Of a stretch of 64,000 nt of DNA, positions 46,564-56,317 are shown piece by piece; positions within the stretch are counted from its first letter, which is position 1, and every line of letters starts with the position of its first letter. The notes beneath the pieces were generated by a model. It did no database searches and was not told the origin of the DNA. It saw only the letters and a program-made list of their open reading frames with translations. The position numbers and the translations under genes were made by a program. Source of the stretch: Micromonospora sp. WMMD961 (GTDB taxonomy: Bacteria > Actinomycetota > Actinomycetes > Mycobacteriales > Micromonosporaceae); the NCBI RefSeq assembly GCF_029626145.1, contig NZ_JARUBJ010000002.1:1270501-1334500 (forward strand), read 5' to 3'.

Positions 46564-47739
46564 ATGGATTCCCGTACCGGTCTGCCTGTTGTCGGCATGG
46601 TGGGTGGCGGCCAGTTGGCCCGGATGACCCACCAGGCCGCGATCGCCCTCGGCCAGTCACTGCGTGTGCTCGCGACCGCCCCCGACGACGGCGCGGCTCT
46701 CGTCGCAGCCGACGTCCAGTACGGCGACCACACCGACCTGGCCGCCCTGCGTACCTTCGCCAAGGGCTGCGACGTCGTCACCTTCGACCACGAGCATGTG
46801 CCCTCCGAGCACATCCGCACGCTGGCGGCGGAAGGGGTGACCCTCTACCCGCCCGCGGACGCGCTGCTGCACGCCCAGGACAAGCAGGTGATGCGGGAAC
46901 GCCTCACCGAGCTGGGTGCGCCCAATCCGGTGTGGCGGCCGGTCGGCGAGCCCGCCGACCTGGTCGACTTCGGCGAGCAGATCGGCTGGCCGGTGGTGCT
47001 CAAGGCGGCGCGCGGCGGCTACGACGGCCGGGGCGTCTGGATGGTCGACGACGCCGCCCAGGCCGCCGAGCTGGCCGCCACGCTGCTGGCCGGCGGCACC
47101 CGGCTGATCGTCGAGGAGCGGGTGCCGTTGCGCCGCGAGTTGGCCGTGCAGGTGGCCCGGTCGCCGTTCGGTCAGGTGGCCGCGTACCCGGTGGTCGAGA
47201 CCGTGCAGCGCGACGGCATCAACGTGGAGGTGCTGGCCCCGGCACCCGACCTGGACGAGGCACTGGCGGTCTCCGCCCAGCAGCTCGCCATCGACCTGGC
47301 CACCGCCCTCGGGGTGGTCGGCCTGCTGGCCGTGGAGCTGTTCGAGGTGCGTGACGACACCGGCCGTCCCGCCATCGTCGTCAACGAGCTGGCGATGCGC
47401 CCGCACAACTCCGGGCACTGGACCATCGAGGGGGCCCGGACCTCCCAGTTCGAGCAGCACGTGCGGGCGGTGTTGGACTACCCGATGGGCGACACGGCGC
47501 TGACCGCGCCGGTGGTGGTGTCGGCGAACGTGCTCGGCGGCGAGCCCGGCGGGATGTCGATCGACGAGCGGTTGCACCACCTCTTCGCCGCCGAGCCGGG
47601 CGCCAAGGTGCACCTCTACGGCAAGCAGGTCCGACCCGGCCGCAAGATCGGGCACGTCACGGTGCTCGGTGACGACCTGGAAGACCTTCGGGCCCGGGCG
47701 GCCCGGGCCGCGCGCTGGCTGCGCGAGGGCCACGAGTGA
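46564..47739 (+). CDS. purK: 5-(carboxyamino)imidazole ribonucleotide synthase PurK
   Basis: ATP-grasp enzyme that carboxylates AIR to N5-CAIR in purine synthesis. 391 residues: N-terminal PVVGMVGGGQLARMTHQAAI, an ATP-grasp core (VLKAARGGYDGRGVWMVDD), EVLAPAPDLDEALAVS, the Mg/ATP motif VNELAMRPHNSGHWTIEG, and the C-terminal HLYGKQVRPGRKIGHVTVLG. ATG 46564 follows a TAGGCT box (46549-46554) by 9 bases and lacks a clear ribosome-binding site. The stop lies in the GTGA that opens purE. Confidence 0.96.
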   Translation: MDSRTGLPVVGMVGGGQLARMTHQAAIALGQSLRVLATAPDDGAALVAADVQYGDHTDLAALRTFAKGCDVVTFDHEHVPSEHIRTLAAEGVTLYPPADALLHAQDKQVMRERLTELGAPNPVWRPVGEPADLVDFGEQIGWPVVLKAARGGYDGRGVWMVDDAAQAAELAATLLAGGTRLIVEERVPLRRELAVQVARSPFGQVAAYPVVETVQRDGINVEVLAPAPDLDEALAVSAQQLAIDLATALGVVGLLAVELFEVRDDTGRPAIVVNELAMRPHNSGHWTIEGARTSQFEQHVRAVLDYPMGDTALTAPVVVSANVLGGEPGGMSIDERLHHLFAAEPGAKVHLYGKQVRPGRKIGHVTVLGDDLEDLRARAARAARWLREGHE

Positions 47740-48254
47740 GCGGAAACGAGGAGACAGCGGCAGTGAGCACCGTCGGGCTGATCATGGGCAGCGATTCGGA
47801 CTGGCCGACCATGCGGGCCGCCGCCGAGGTGCTCGACGACTTCGGCGTGTCGTACGAGGTGCGGGTGGTCTCGGCGCACCGGACGCCGGTCGCGATGATC
47901 GAGTACGGGCGGGACGCCGCCGACCGTGGTCTCAAGGTGATCATCGCCGGGGCCGGCGGTGCCGCCGCGCTGCCGGGCATGGTGGCCTCGGTGACGCCAC
48001 TGCCGGTGATCGGCGTGCCGGTGCCGCTGAAGCACCTCGACGGCATGGACTCGCTGCTGTCCATCGTGCAGATGCCCGCCGGGGTTCCGGTCGCCACCGT
48101 GTCGATCGGCAACGCCCGCAACGCCGGCCTGCTCGCCGTACGGATCCTCGGCGCTTCCGACGAGGAGCTGCGCGTCAAGATGGCGACCTACCAGCGAGAG
48201 CTGGAGAAGCTGGTGGCGAGCAAGGAAGCCGCCCTCCACCAAACCCTCCGCTAA
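47736..48254 (+). CDS. purE: N5-CAIR mutase PurE
   Basis: Class I PurE moves the carboxylate from N5-CAIR to give CAIR, the step after PurK. 172 residues: GLIMGSDSDWPTM near the N-terminus, EVRVVSAHRTPVAM (catalytic His), IIAGAGGAAALPGM, SLLSIVQMPAGVPVATVSIG. GTG 47736 overlaps purK's stop by 4 bases; an internal start at GTG 47763 (VSTVG) is possible and would drop a 9-residue extension. The pair lies near an acyl-CoA dehydrogenase, as purE and fadE25 do in M. tuberculosis. A hairpin follows. Confidence 0.95.
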   Translation: MSGNEETAAVSTVGLIMGSDSDWPTMRAAAEVLDDFGVSYEVRVVSAHRTPVAMIEYGRDAADRGLKVIIAGAGGAAALPGMVASVTPLPVIGVPVPLKHLDGMDSLLSIVQMPAGVPVATVSIGNARNAGLLAVRILGASDEELRVKMATYQRELEKLVASKEAALHQTLR

Positions 48255-48264
48255 CCCCGGGGCC

Positions 48265-48338
48265 GTCGATCATGGACTTGTGGTGCCCGAAAAGTGTCGC
48301 TCGCGGCCATTCGTCCCCACCACAACTCCATGATCGAC
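48265..48338. repeat. Inverted repeat after purE, GATCATGGACTTGTGG family
   Basis: Arms 48265-48285 and 48318-48338 are 21 bp with one mismatch and a 32-base loop. It lies between convergent purE and the giant membrane protein. Likely the terminator for both. Confidence 0.85.
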
Positions 48339-48367
48339 GCGTCTAGGCGTCGACGCGTCCGGCGGTT

Positions 48368-51300
48368 TCATCTCATTCCGCGGAGGGCGGTCTGGAGGCG
48401 TTCCTGCGCGCGGCGGCGGCGCTCGTTGCTCGCCCCGAGTACGAGCAGCAGGATGCCGACCGGGATGAGCGCGAGCCACGGGCCGAGGCTGACCAGTGCG
48501 TGGATCGCGGTGATCGCGGTGACCGACGCGCCGACGATCACCGGGGCCTGCTGCCGGGTGGACGAGCCGAAGATCAGCACCGCGACCGCGCCGAGCAGCA
48601 ACAGCATCTGCCGCAGCGTGCTGGACTCGGTGGCCAGGACGATCGCCAGGGTCGGGACGAAGGCGGTGACCAGCGCCGGCCCGTACGCCACCCAGCTGCT
48701 CAGGTCTGGGCGGTGCCGCAGTTCGAGGACTCCGACGAGGAGGGCCAGCGCGGCGAACGGCAGCGTGTACGCCTCGGGCAGCGCGACGTCGGCGACCCGC
48801 ATCAGGATCCACCAGGCGGTGATCTCGCAGACCACCACCGCCCAGAACAGGATCCGGCGTTCCACCGGGCGGCGACCGGGCCGGGTCGCCGCCACCCCGA
48901 GGACCGCGCCCCAGGCGGCCAGCAGTGCGGCGATGTGCCGGGGCGAGTCGAAGGCGAGGGCCAGGGCGATGAGCGCCGCAGCGTACCCGGTCCACTCCAC
49001 GGTCGAGGCTTCGCGCTGCGCCTCGGGGCGGCGCAGCCGGGGCAGGGTCGCGGCGAGCACCTGCAGGACCGCCCCGACCGCGAGCACACCGAACGCGGAC
49101 CAGACCGCGGCCAGCCCGGCGACCAGGCCGGCGGTGAGCACGAAGAGCTGCGCCATGAGTGAGGCGAAGAGCCAGCCGAGGATGCGCGCCCGCTGGGTGG
49201 TGCCGAACAGCGCCGCCACCGCGCCTACCCCGACCGCGCTACCGAGCGTCAACAGGGTCATCTGCCGGTCGGCCAGGCTGCCGGCGAGTCCGGCGCTGCC
49301 GCCGGCCAGCCCGATGGCGAACACCAACACCCGGGCCAGCCGCAGCGAGCGAGCCCGCTCGACCAGCGGCGGCGGTGGGGTCAGCGCGAGACCGAGCATC
49401 GCGATGGTGAAGACGGCGAGCGCGGCGACGGTGCTGGCGGGCCAACCCTGGCCCAGCGCGATGGGTGCGATCAGCAGCGTGACGGCCGCCCCGGGCAGCA
49501 CCACCGGCACGGCCCGGGACCGTCGCCCGCCGCTGAACCCGGTCGCGGCCAGCGCGGCGGTCGCGGTGAGCAGCAGTGCCGTCAGCACGTGGGTCGGGTT
49601 GACCACGTCCGGCGGTGGGGTGAGCAGCTCCGGCGGTGGGCCCTGCCAGATCCGGGTCAGTGTGCGGTGCGGCTCGACCAGCGCGGTGACCAGCGCGGGG
49701 GCGATCGAGGCCAGTGCCAGGGCGGTCGGGAGGGCCGCCGCGGCCAGCGCACCGGCGGCGGGGTTGACCCGCCACCGTCGCCGCTCCGGGTCGTCCGGCA
49801 GTCGCCGTAGGGCGCCGTCGAGCCGTACCGCCCAACGCCGAACCGGCTGGGCGGCGTTGGTGGGCGGCACGGTCGCCGCGCGGATCAGCTCGGCCAGCAC
49901 GCCGAGCAGGGCCGCAGCGGCCGCGTAGACCCCTGCGGCGAGGCCGGTGGGGATGGCGGCGAGGGCGCTGATGGTGGCCCCGCCGACCACCGCCACGCTG
50001 ACCCAGGGCAGATATTGGGGCACCTGCCGGCGGACCGCGGCCACGGCGGCCAGGCCGAGGCTGGACGCGGCCAGCGCGGCGGTCAGCACCACCTGCGCCG
50101 AGTGTTCGAATTCGGCGGCCAGCGCCGCCACCGAGCCGGGGAGGGCCAGCAGGGCGGCGCCGATCGCCGCGCCACCGATCTGCGCCAGGTGCGGTGGCAT
50201 CCCCTCGGTGTCGATGTCGGCCACCTGCGGGCCGGCCAGGACGCGGGCCAGCGTGGCCACCACCACGCCGATGAGCGCGATGCTGCCCAGGGCCAGCGCC
50301 GTGGTCCACGGGCGGACCAGGCCGGCTCCGGCGGCGTGCAACGCGACCACTCCGGCCACGGTGGCCCGGGACAGCCCGGCACGGGCCTCCTCGGTGGCGA
50401 CCGCGGCGATCCCGTACACGGTGGCGACCATTCCGCCGACCAGGACCGGCGACCACCAGGCCAGGTCGAACGCGGCGGGCGCGCCGATCGTGGCGAGCAC
50501 CGCCGCCACCCCGGACACGTCCCACCGCCAGGGCCGCGGGAGCAGGATGCCGGCGGCGAGGGCCAACAGCGCCAACGCGACAGGTGCCTGCCAGCTGGCG
50601 CCGCCGACCGGCGCGGCGGGCCAGCCGCTCAGGTCGCCCTCCCAGATCGGGCCGGGGGTGGCGAGCACGCCGACCCCGCCGCGCACCGCGGACCACCCGG
50701 CGAGGACGCCGATGAGGAGACCACCGACGGCGAGGCCGAGGATCGGCCCGCGTCGCCACTCCTCCGGCATGCTCCGTGCGCCCACCGCGACCACCAGGAC
50801 CAGGGCGGCGGCCACCGCCAACTGCCCGCCCGGTGCGAGCACCGCCCCGATCCGCACCAGCGTGGCGATCAGGGCGGTGGTGACCGCGGCGGCGGCCAGG
50901 TCGGATCCGTCGAGGGTGAGATCGGCGCGGCGGCCGGCGTCGATGGAGGGGGCCAGGAAGAGCAGCACCGCCGCGACCAGCAGGAGTGCTCCGACCCAGG
51001 CGTCGGCGACGGTGGCACCGGGCGCGCCGAACGCGGCGGCGGTGACCAGCAGCGCGCCCAGCCCGGTGCCGACCGACAGCGGCGCGGGGATGCGGCGCTG
51101 GGAGACCTGCACGACGGCGGCGTAGCCGAGGGTCACACAGACCGCCAGGAAGCTGGCCGCCAGGACCGGGACGGTCACCTCCCGGAGACTCGCCGGGGTG
51201 GGGGTCGGATCACTGGGCATGGTGGCGGTCACGAACGCGGCCACCGCCCCGGGCAGCGCGAACGCGGCGCCTCCGGCGGCCCAGGCGGTGACCGTGTCGG

Positions 51301-53257
51301 AGGCGGCCGAGGCGATCCGGATCCGGGGCGCCAACGCGACCAGCGTGCCGGCCACGAACAGGGTGAGCAGGACCGCAGCGGTGAGCGTGGGGCGGGTGAG
51401 GCTGGCGCCGGCGCCGAAGATGCCCACCACCGCCGCACCGACGGCGTGCGCCACCGCCGCTCGGTCGGTGCGGGCGGAGAGCCCGATGACGCCGATGCCG
51501 ATCGAGGCGACCACCATCGGCCAGGGTGCCGCCGCCCAACCGAGACCCAACGAGGCCGGGACGGCGAGCGCGGTCAGCGCCGCGCCGGCGACCGCGAACT
51601 CGCGGCGGATCTCCGGGGGCAGTGCCAGCACCGCCGCGATGGTGAGCAGGAACGCGGCGCCCGCGAGCTGCCAGGTGGTCGGACCGACCGCCGCTGCCAG
51701 CTCCCCGGGGTAGCGGCTGAGGTCGGCGCCCCAGGCGGGCAGCGCCGCCCGGACCGGCGCGACCCCGGCCCGTAGTGCGCCTCCGGCGACCACCAGACCG
51801 CTGACGGTCAGCGCCACCGCCGAGGCGATCTGCGGACCACGGCGGGCGGTCTCGGGGACCGCACGGACCGCCAGCCCGGTCACCGTGATGACCAGCGCGA
51901 TCAGCAGCAGCGCCCGGCCGGGCAGCGCCACCGAGACGATTCGGCTGAGCGCACCGATCACGGCCAGGGTGACGATGCCGGCCGCGACGTCGGGCAGCGG
52001 CGGTCGACGCAGCACCAGCGCGCCGGCCAGCCCGACCGCGGCGGCCAGCAGCAGCACCGTCCCAGCGCCGGTCGCCGTCGGCACGGTCTGCGCCCGCAGC
52101 AGGGCGGTGACCGCGTACGCCAGGGCCACGGCGACCGCCATCGCGTGCAGCAACCAGGTCAGCTCGCGCAGCCCGGGCACCGGTCGGGCCGGCCGCGCGT
52201 CGGCGGAACCCGCTCCGGCGTCGATCAGCTCGGCGGCCTCCTCCGGGTCGCCCTCCGGCCGGCTCTCGGCACTGCGTTGGCGAGGCGTCGACGAGGTGCC
52301 CGGCGGGGGCAGGTCCGGCCGGGCGGGGCGTTCCATGACCACGCCGGAGCGGGCCAGCCAGAGGTCGACGAGGGCGACCAGGGCCAGCACCAGCGCCCAG
52401 CCTCCCGGGCCGGTGATCCGGTCGTACGCGAGCAGCGGCAGCACCGGCTGCGCGGCGAGCACGGTGGCGAAGCGGGGTGCGCGCAGGCCGGTCCAACCGG
52501 CGTACGCGAATGCGACGGCCACCGTGACTGCGAAGATCACCCCGCTGAAGACCGTGGCGGAGACGCCGCCGGTGCCGATCCGGTCCACCGCCCAGAGTGC
52601 GTTACCGGCAAGCGGCACCAGGAGGAGGCCGACGGCGGCGATGGTCTCGGCGGTCGAGGTGAGCCCGCGCCGGGCCAGCACCGGCGGGGCGAGCAGCATC
52701 AGCGCGGTGGCCAGGAGCAGGATGCCGAGCCGGGCCACCGCGTCCATCGAGCTGGTCGCCACCGCGGCGAAGACCACCGCGGCCACCCCGAGCAGCAACG
52801 CGCCCAGCCCGAGGGGGATGTTCTGCACCTCGCGCGACGAGGCCTCCGGCGGGTGCTCCGGGTCGTCCGGGCCCAGCCAGGTCGCCCGGGGTGGGGGCGG
52901 GTCCTCCGGGGTGAGCGGGGTGTTCTGGCGCGGCACTCGGGGCGGTGCTCCGGTGGTGGCGGTCGGTGGCCGCCGGCCGGCGCGGCGGCGCAGCACCCGA
53001 CGGGGTCGGGTGGCCTGCTTGACCCGCTCCTCGCCGGCGTGGGCGAGGATGTCCCGCTGGAAGAGCGCGGCCTGCATCTTGGCGGCGATCTGCCGTTGCT
53101 CCCGGGCGATGGCGGCGTCGCGTGCCTTCATCTCCGCGATCGAACGCTCGATGTCCGCGAGGTGCTCGACCCACTGTGGCTGGTCAGCCCCACAGTGCGG
53201 GCATCGGACGGCCGGCTTGATCTCCCGGCCGCACGAGGAGCATTGAAAGGTCGCCAC
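48368..53257 (-). CDS. Giant polytopic membrane protein with N-terminal zinc ribbon
   Basis: A 1629-residue protein, by far the largest in the window. It starts with a zinc ribbon (C6, C9, C19, C22), then a Glu/Lys/Arg/Ala helix likely to coil (ADIERSIAEMKARDAAIARE), a Pro/Arg-rich linker, and about 1450 residues of alternating hydrophobic helices and short loops. I count more than 40 possible membrane helices. It resembles large actinobacterial proteins annotated as SCO7613 C-terminal-domain membrane proteins. No catalytic motif stands out. Composition is Ala/Val/Leu/Gly and repeats of helix patterns suggest internal duplication. Function unknown. The ATG at 53257 is preferred because the zinc ribbon begins at once. 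Confidence 0.82.
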   Translation of the reverse strand: MATFQCSSCGREIKPAVRCPHCGADQPQWVEHLADIERSIAEMKARDAAIAREQRQIAAKMQAALFQRDILAHAGEERVKQATRPRRVLRRRAGRRPPTATTGAPPRVPRQNTPLTPEDPPPPRATWLGPDDPEHPPEASSREVQNIPLGLGALLLGVAAVVFAAVATSSMDAVARLGILLLATALMLLAPPVLARRGLTSTAETIAAVGLLLVPLAGNALWAVDRIGTGGVSATVFSGVIFAVTVAVAFAYAGWTGLRAPRFATVLAAQPVLPLLAYDRITGPGGWALVLALVALVDLWLARSGVVMERPARPDLPPPGTSSTPRQRSAESRPEGDPEEAAELIDAGAGSADARPARPVPGLRELTWLLHAMAVAVALAYAVTALLRAQTVPTATGAGTVLLLAAAVGLAGALVLRRPPLPDVAAGIVTLAVIGALSRIVSVALPGRALLLIALVITVTGLAVRAVPETARRGPQIASAVALTVSGLVVAGGALRAGVAPVRAALPAWGADLSRYPGELAAAVGPTTWQLAGAAFLLTIAAVLALPPEIRREFAVAGAALTALAVPASLGLGWAAAPWPMVVASIGIGVIGLSARTDRAAVAHAVGAAVVGIFGAGASLTRPTLTAAVLLTLFVAGTLVALAPRIRIASAASDTVTAWAAGGAAFALPGAVAAFVTATMPSDPTPTPASLREVTVPVLAASFLAVCVTLGYAAVVQVSQRRIPAPLSVGTGLGALLVTAAAFGAPGATVADAWVGALLLVAAVLLFLAPSIDAGRRADLTLDGSDLAAAAVTTALIATLVRIGAVLAPGGQLAVAAALVLVVAVGARSMPEEWRRGPILGLAVGGLLIGVLAGWSAVRGGVGVLATPGPIWEGDLSGWPAAPVGGASWQAPVALALLALAAGILLPRPWRWDVSGVAAVLATIGAPAAFDLAWWSPVLVGGMVATVYGIAAVATEEARAGLSRATVAGVVALHAAGAGLVRPWTTALALGSIALIGVVVATLARVLAGPQVADIDTEGMPPHLAQIGGAAIGAALLALPGSVAALAAEFEHSAQVVLTAALAASSLGLAAVAAVRRQVPQYLPWVSVAVVGGATISALAAIPTGLAAGVYAAAAALLGVLAELIRAATVPPTNAAQPVRRWAVRLDGALRRLPDDPERRRWRVNPAAGALAAAALPTALALASIAPALVTALVEPHRTLTRIWQGPPPELLTPPPDVVNPTHVLTALLLTATAALAATGFSGGRRSRAVPVVLPGAAVTLLIAPIALGQGWPASTVAALAVFTIAMLGLALTPPPPLVERARSLRLARVLVFAIGLAGGSAGLAGSLADRQMTLLTLGSAVGVGAVAALFGTTQRARILGWLFASLMAQLFVLTAGLVAGLAAVWSAFGVLAVGAVLQVLAATLPRLRRPEAQREASTVEWTGYAAALIALALAFDSPRHIAALLAAWGAVLGVAATRPGRRPVERRILFWAVVVCEITAWWILMRVADVALPEAYTLPFAALALLVGVLELRHRPDLSSWVAYGPALVTAFVPTLAIVLATESSTLRQMLLLLGAVAVLIFGSSTRQQAPVIVGASVTAITAIHALVSLGPWLALIPVGILLLVLGASNERRRRAQERLQTALRGMR

Positions 53258-53407
53258 GACACCCCTCCACCCGCACTGTGGACTCCCACTGTCGCAGCAT
53301 GCCCAAAGCTGGCGCGGATTTCGACTCTTGTCGGCGGGTCCGGGGCAAACAACGCCACCGGCCGGCCCCCGGAACGCTCGGGTGGCCGGCCGGTGGAGGT
53401 CGCTCGG

Positions 53408-54835
53408 TCAGGGGCGGCCCATGCCCCGGTACTCCCAGCCGGCCTGGGTCCACAGTGCCGAATCGAGACAGTTGCGCCCGTCGACCACCTTGCGGCCGTT
53501 GACCAACTCGCCGAGGGCGACCGGGTCGGCGTTGCGGAAGTCGGCCCACTCGGTGAGGACGCAGACCAGGTCGGCGCCGGTGACCGCCTCGTTGATGCCG
53601 GTCTCGTAGGTCAGCTCGGGGACCGCGCGACGCGCGTTGTCGGTGCCCTGCGGGTCGTACACGTGCACGTCGGCGCCGGCCTTGTGCAGCAGCGCGGCGA
53701 CGGCGAGCGCCGGGGCGTCGCGGACGTCGTCGGTGTTGGGCTTGAAGGTGGCGCCGAGCACGGCGATCCGGGTGCCGGAGAAGTCCGGGCCGGCCGGACC
53801 GGAGCGGCGGCCGAGCAGGTCCGCGGCGAGGTTGAGCACCCGGGTACGACGGCGCAGGTTGATCAGGTCGACCTCGTGCAGGAAGCGCAGCGCCTCGCCG
53901 GCGCCCAACTCCTGGGCTCGGGCCTGGAACGCCCGGATGTCCTTGGGCAGGCAGGCGCCGCCGAAGCCGAGGCCGGCCTGGAGGAACCGGTTGCCGATGC
54001 GCGGGTCGTAGCCGATCGCGCGGGCCAGTTGGGTGACGTCGCCGCCGGAGGCCTCGCAGACCTCGGCCATGGCGTTGATGAAGGAGATCTTGGTGGCCAG
54101 GAAGGCGTTCGCGGCGACCTTGACCAGCTCGGCGGTGGCGAAGTCGGTGACCACCAGGGGCACCTCGCGGTCCTCGGTGGCGGCCAGGTCGAACACGCCC
54201 TTGTGCGCGGCGTAGAGCATGCCGTTGGCCCACTCGCTCTTCACGCCCACGACGATCCGGTTGGGGCGCAGGACGTCGTCGACGGCGAAGCCCTCCTGGA
54301 GGAACTCCGGGCTCCACGCCACCTCGACGCCGAGGTCGTCGGGGGTGTGCTTGCCGACGAGTTGCTCCACCCACTCGGCCGTGCCCACCGGCACGGTCGA
54401 CTTGCCGACGATCAGTGCCTTGCGGGTGAGGTGCTGCGCGAGGCTGGTGACCGACGCCTCGACGTACGACAGGTCGGCGCCCATTCCGTCGGCCCGCTGG
54501 GGGGTGCCGACGCAGATGAAGTGCACGTCACCGAACTCGGCGGTCTCGGCGATGTCGGTGCTGAACCGGAGGCGTCCGGCAGCCAGGTTGCGCCGGAGCA
54601 ACTCGTCGAGGCCGGGCTCGTGGATCGGCACCTGACCGGCGTTCAGCATTGCGATCTTGTCCGCGTCGACGTCGAAACCGAGCACGTCGTAACCCAGCTC
54701 GGCGTAGCAGATGGCGTACGTCGCACCGAGGTAGCCGGTCCCCAGGAACGTCACCCGCGGCCGAGGTGCGCCCGAGGGCGGTGTCACCGCGGCGATGGCG
54801 GGGGTCGGCTGGATGGTGGGGTAGGGGATCGTCAC
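53408..54835 (-). CDS. UDP-glucose/GDP-mannose dehydrogenase family protein
   Basis: NAD-dependent nucleotide-sugar dehydrogenase, making a UDP-uronic acid for glycan or exopolysaccharide synthesis. 475 residues: Rossmann motif VTFLGTGYLGATYAI near the N-terminus, STVPVGTAEW, EFLQEGFAVDDVLRPNRIVVG, ANAFLATKISFINAMAEVCE, the catalytic cysteine in GLGFGGACLPKDIRAF, and C-terminal TFKPNTDDVRDAPAL. GTG 54835 with GGAGAAG in front is preferred over the frame opening at 54880. UDP-glucose versus another sugar cannot be settled. No glycosyltransferase cluster is adjacent. Confidence 0.9.
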   Translation of the reverse strand: MTIPYPTIQPTPAIAAVTPPSGAPRPRVTFLGTGYLGATYAICYAELGYDVLGFDVDADKIAMLNAGQVPIHEPGLDELLRRNLAAGRLRFSTDIAETAEFGDVHFICVGTPQRADGMGADLSYVEASVTSLAQHLTRKALIVGKSTVPVGTAEWVEQLVGKHTPDDLGVEVAWSPEFLQEGFAVDDVLRPNRIVVGVKSEWANGMLYAAHKGVFDLAATEDREVPLVVTDFATAELVKVAANAFLATKISFINAMAEVCEASGGDVTQLARAIGYDPRIGNRFLQAGLGFGGACLPKDIRAFQARAQELGAGEALRFLHEVDLINLRRRTRVLNLAADLLGRRSGPAGPDFSGTRIAVLGATFKPNTDDVRDAPALAVAALLHKAGADVHVYDPQGTDNARRAVPELTYETGINEAVTGADLVCVLTEWADFRNADPVALGELVNGRKVVDGRNCLDSALWTQAGWEYRGMGRP

Positions 54836-55085
54836 GCCTGTCTTCTCCGCTCGCACTGGCGGCGCGTCGTCGCGTCGCATTCTGCTGCGGCGCCTGGGCG
54901 GGGCACCGGAGGATGGCTCACTGTCTGGCCTCCATCATTGCCCAGCGGCCTGGGTGCACCCTCATGCCCATGCCTACGCGCCGGTAACATCACCTGAACT
55001 GCAGTCGCTAGTCTTCAGTCTGCGCGGTCAGCGGTCAGGAGTCGTCACAGACTGCGCATGATAGCGGTGAAGGGGAGGGGCCGAC

Positions 55086-56255
55086 ATGGCCGCAGGGGAG
55101 TCGTTCGACGTCTACCGGTTGCCCGAGGAGCACGTGGCGATCCGGGAGGCGGTCCGGGAGGTCTGCGAGGCGAAGGTGGCCCCGCACGCCGCCGAGGCCG
55201 ACGAGACCGGGGAGTTCCCCAAGGCGTCCTACGAGGCGCTGCGAGCGGCCGACTTCCACGCCCCCCACATCCCCGAGGAGTACGGCGGCGCGGGTGCTGA
55301 CGCGCTGGCCACCGCCGTGGTGATCGAGGAGGTCGCCCGCGCCTGCGCGTCCTCCTCGCTGATCCCGGCGGTGAACAAGCTTGGCACGATGCCGCTGCTG
55401 TTGTCCGGTTCCGAGGAGATCAAGCGCCGCTATCTGACGCCGGTCGCGGCGGGTGAGGCGATGTTCTCGTACTGCCTCTCCGAGCCGGAGGCGGGCAGCG
55501 ACGCGGCGTCGATGACCACCCGGGCGGTGCGTGACGGGGATCACTGGGTGCTCAACGGGGTGAAGCGTTGGATCACCAACGCCGGGGTGTCCGAGTTCTA
55601 CACCGTGTTCGCCGTCACCGACCCGTCCGCGCGGTCCCGGGGCATCTCCGCCTTCGTGGTCGAGAAGTCCGACGCCGGGGTGAGCTTCGGCGCGCCGGAG
55701 AAGAAGCTCGGCATCAAGGGCTCGCCGACCCGCGAGGTCTACCTCGACAACGTGCGGATCCCGGCCGACCGGATGATCGGCGCGGAGGGCACCGGCTTCG
55801 GCACCGCGATGAAGACCCTGGACCACACCCGCGTCACCATCGCCGCGCAGGCCGTCGGGATCGCGCAGGGCGCGCTCGACTACGCCAAGGGGTACGTGAC
55901 CGAGCGCCGGCAGTTCGGTAAGGCGGTCGCCGAGTTCCAGGGCATCCAGTTCATGCTCGCCGACATGGGCATGAAGCTGGAGGCGGCCCGGCAGCTCACG
56001 TACGCGGCCGCCGGCAAGTCCGAGCGGGGCGACGCCGACCTCACCTACTTCGGCGCGGCGGCGAAGTGCTTCGCCTCCGACGCCGCCATGGAGATCACCA
56101 CCGACGCGGTGCAGCTGCTCGGTGGCTACGGCTACACGCGGGACTACCCGGTCGAGCGGATGATGCGGGACGCCAAGATCACCCAGATCTACGAGGGCAC
56201 CAACCAGGTGCAGCGCATCGTGATGGCCCGGCAGTTGCTGGCCGGCGTCGTCTAG
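55086..56255 (+). CDS. Acyl-CoA dehydrogenase, FadE25-like
   Basis: FAD-dependent enzyme inserting a 2,3-double bond in acyl-CoA during beta-oxidation. 389 residues, identical in length to mycobacterial FadE25, which also lies next to purE. Signature YCLSEPEAGSDAASMTTRAV (FAD/substrate contact), GFGTAMKTLDHTRVTIAAQAVG, the GGYGYTRDYPVERMMRDAK region, and the catalytic-base area ITQIYEGTNQVQRIVMARQLL (Glu near 374). GGGGAGGGGCCGAC precedes ATG 55086. Electron-transfer partner genes are not in the window. The 250-bp gap upstream (54836-55085) shows no gene. Confidence 0.93.
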   Translation: MAAGESFDVYRLPEEHVAIREAVREVCEAKVAPHAAEADETGEFPKASYEALRAADFHAPHIPEEYGGAGADALATAVVIEEVARACASSSLIPAVNKLGTMPLLLSGSEEIKRRYLTPVAAGEAMFSYCLSEPEAGSDAASMTTRAVRDGDHWVLNGVKRWITNAGVSEFYTVFAVTDPSARSRGISAFVVEKSDAGVSFGAPEKKLGIKGSPTREVYLDNVRIPADRMIGAEGTGFGTAMKTLDHTRVTIAAQAVGIAQGALDYAKGYVTERRQFGKAVAEFQGIQFMLADMGMKLEAARQLTYAAAGKSERGDADLTYFGAAAKCFASDAAMEITTDAVQLLGGYGYTRDYPVERMMRDAKITQIYEGTNQVQRIVMARQLLAGVV

Positions 56256-56317
56256 GCCCCGACGCCGTCGGTGATCCGGTGCGCCGACGTCGGCGTGCCG
56301 GACCATCGACGGTCTCG

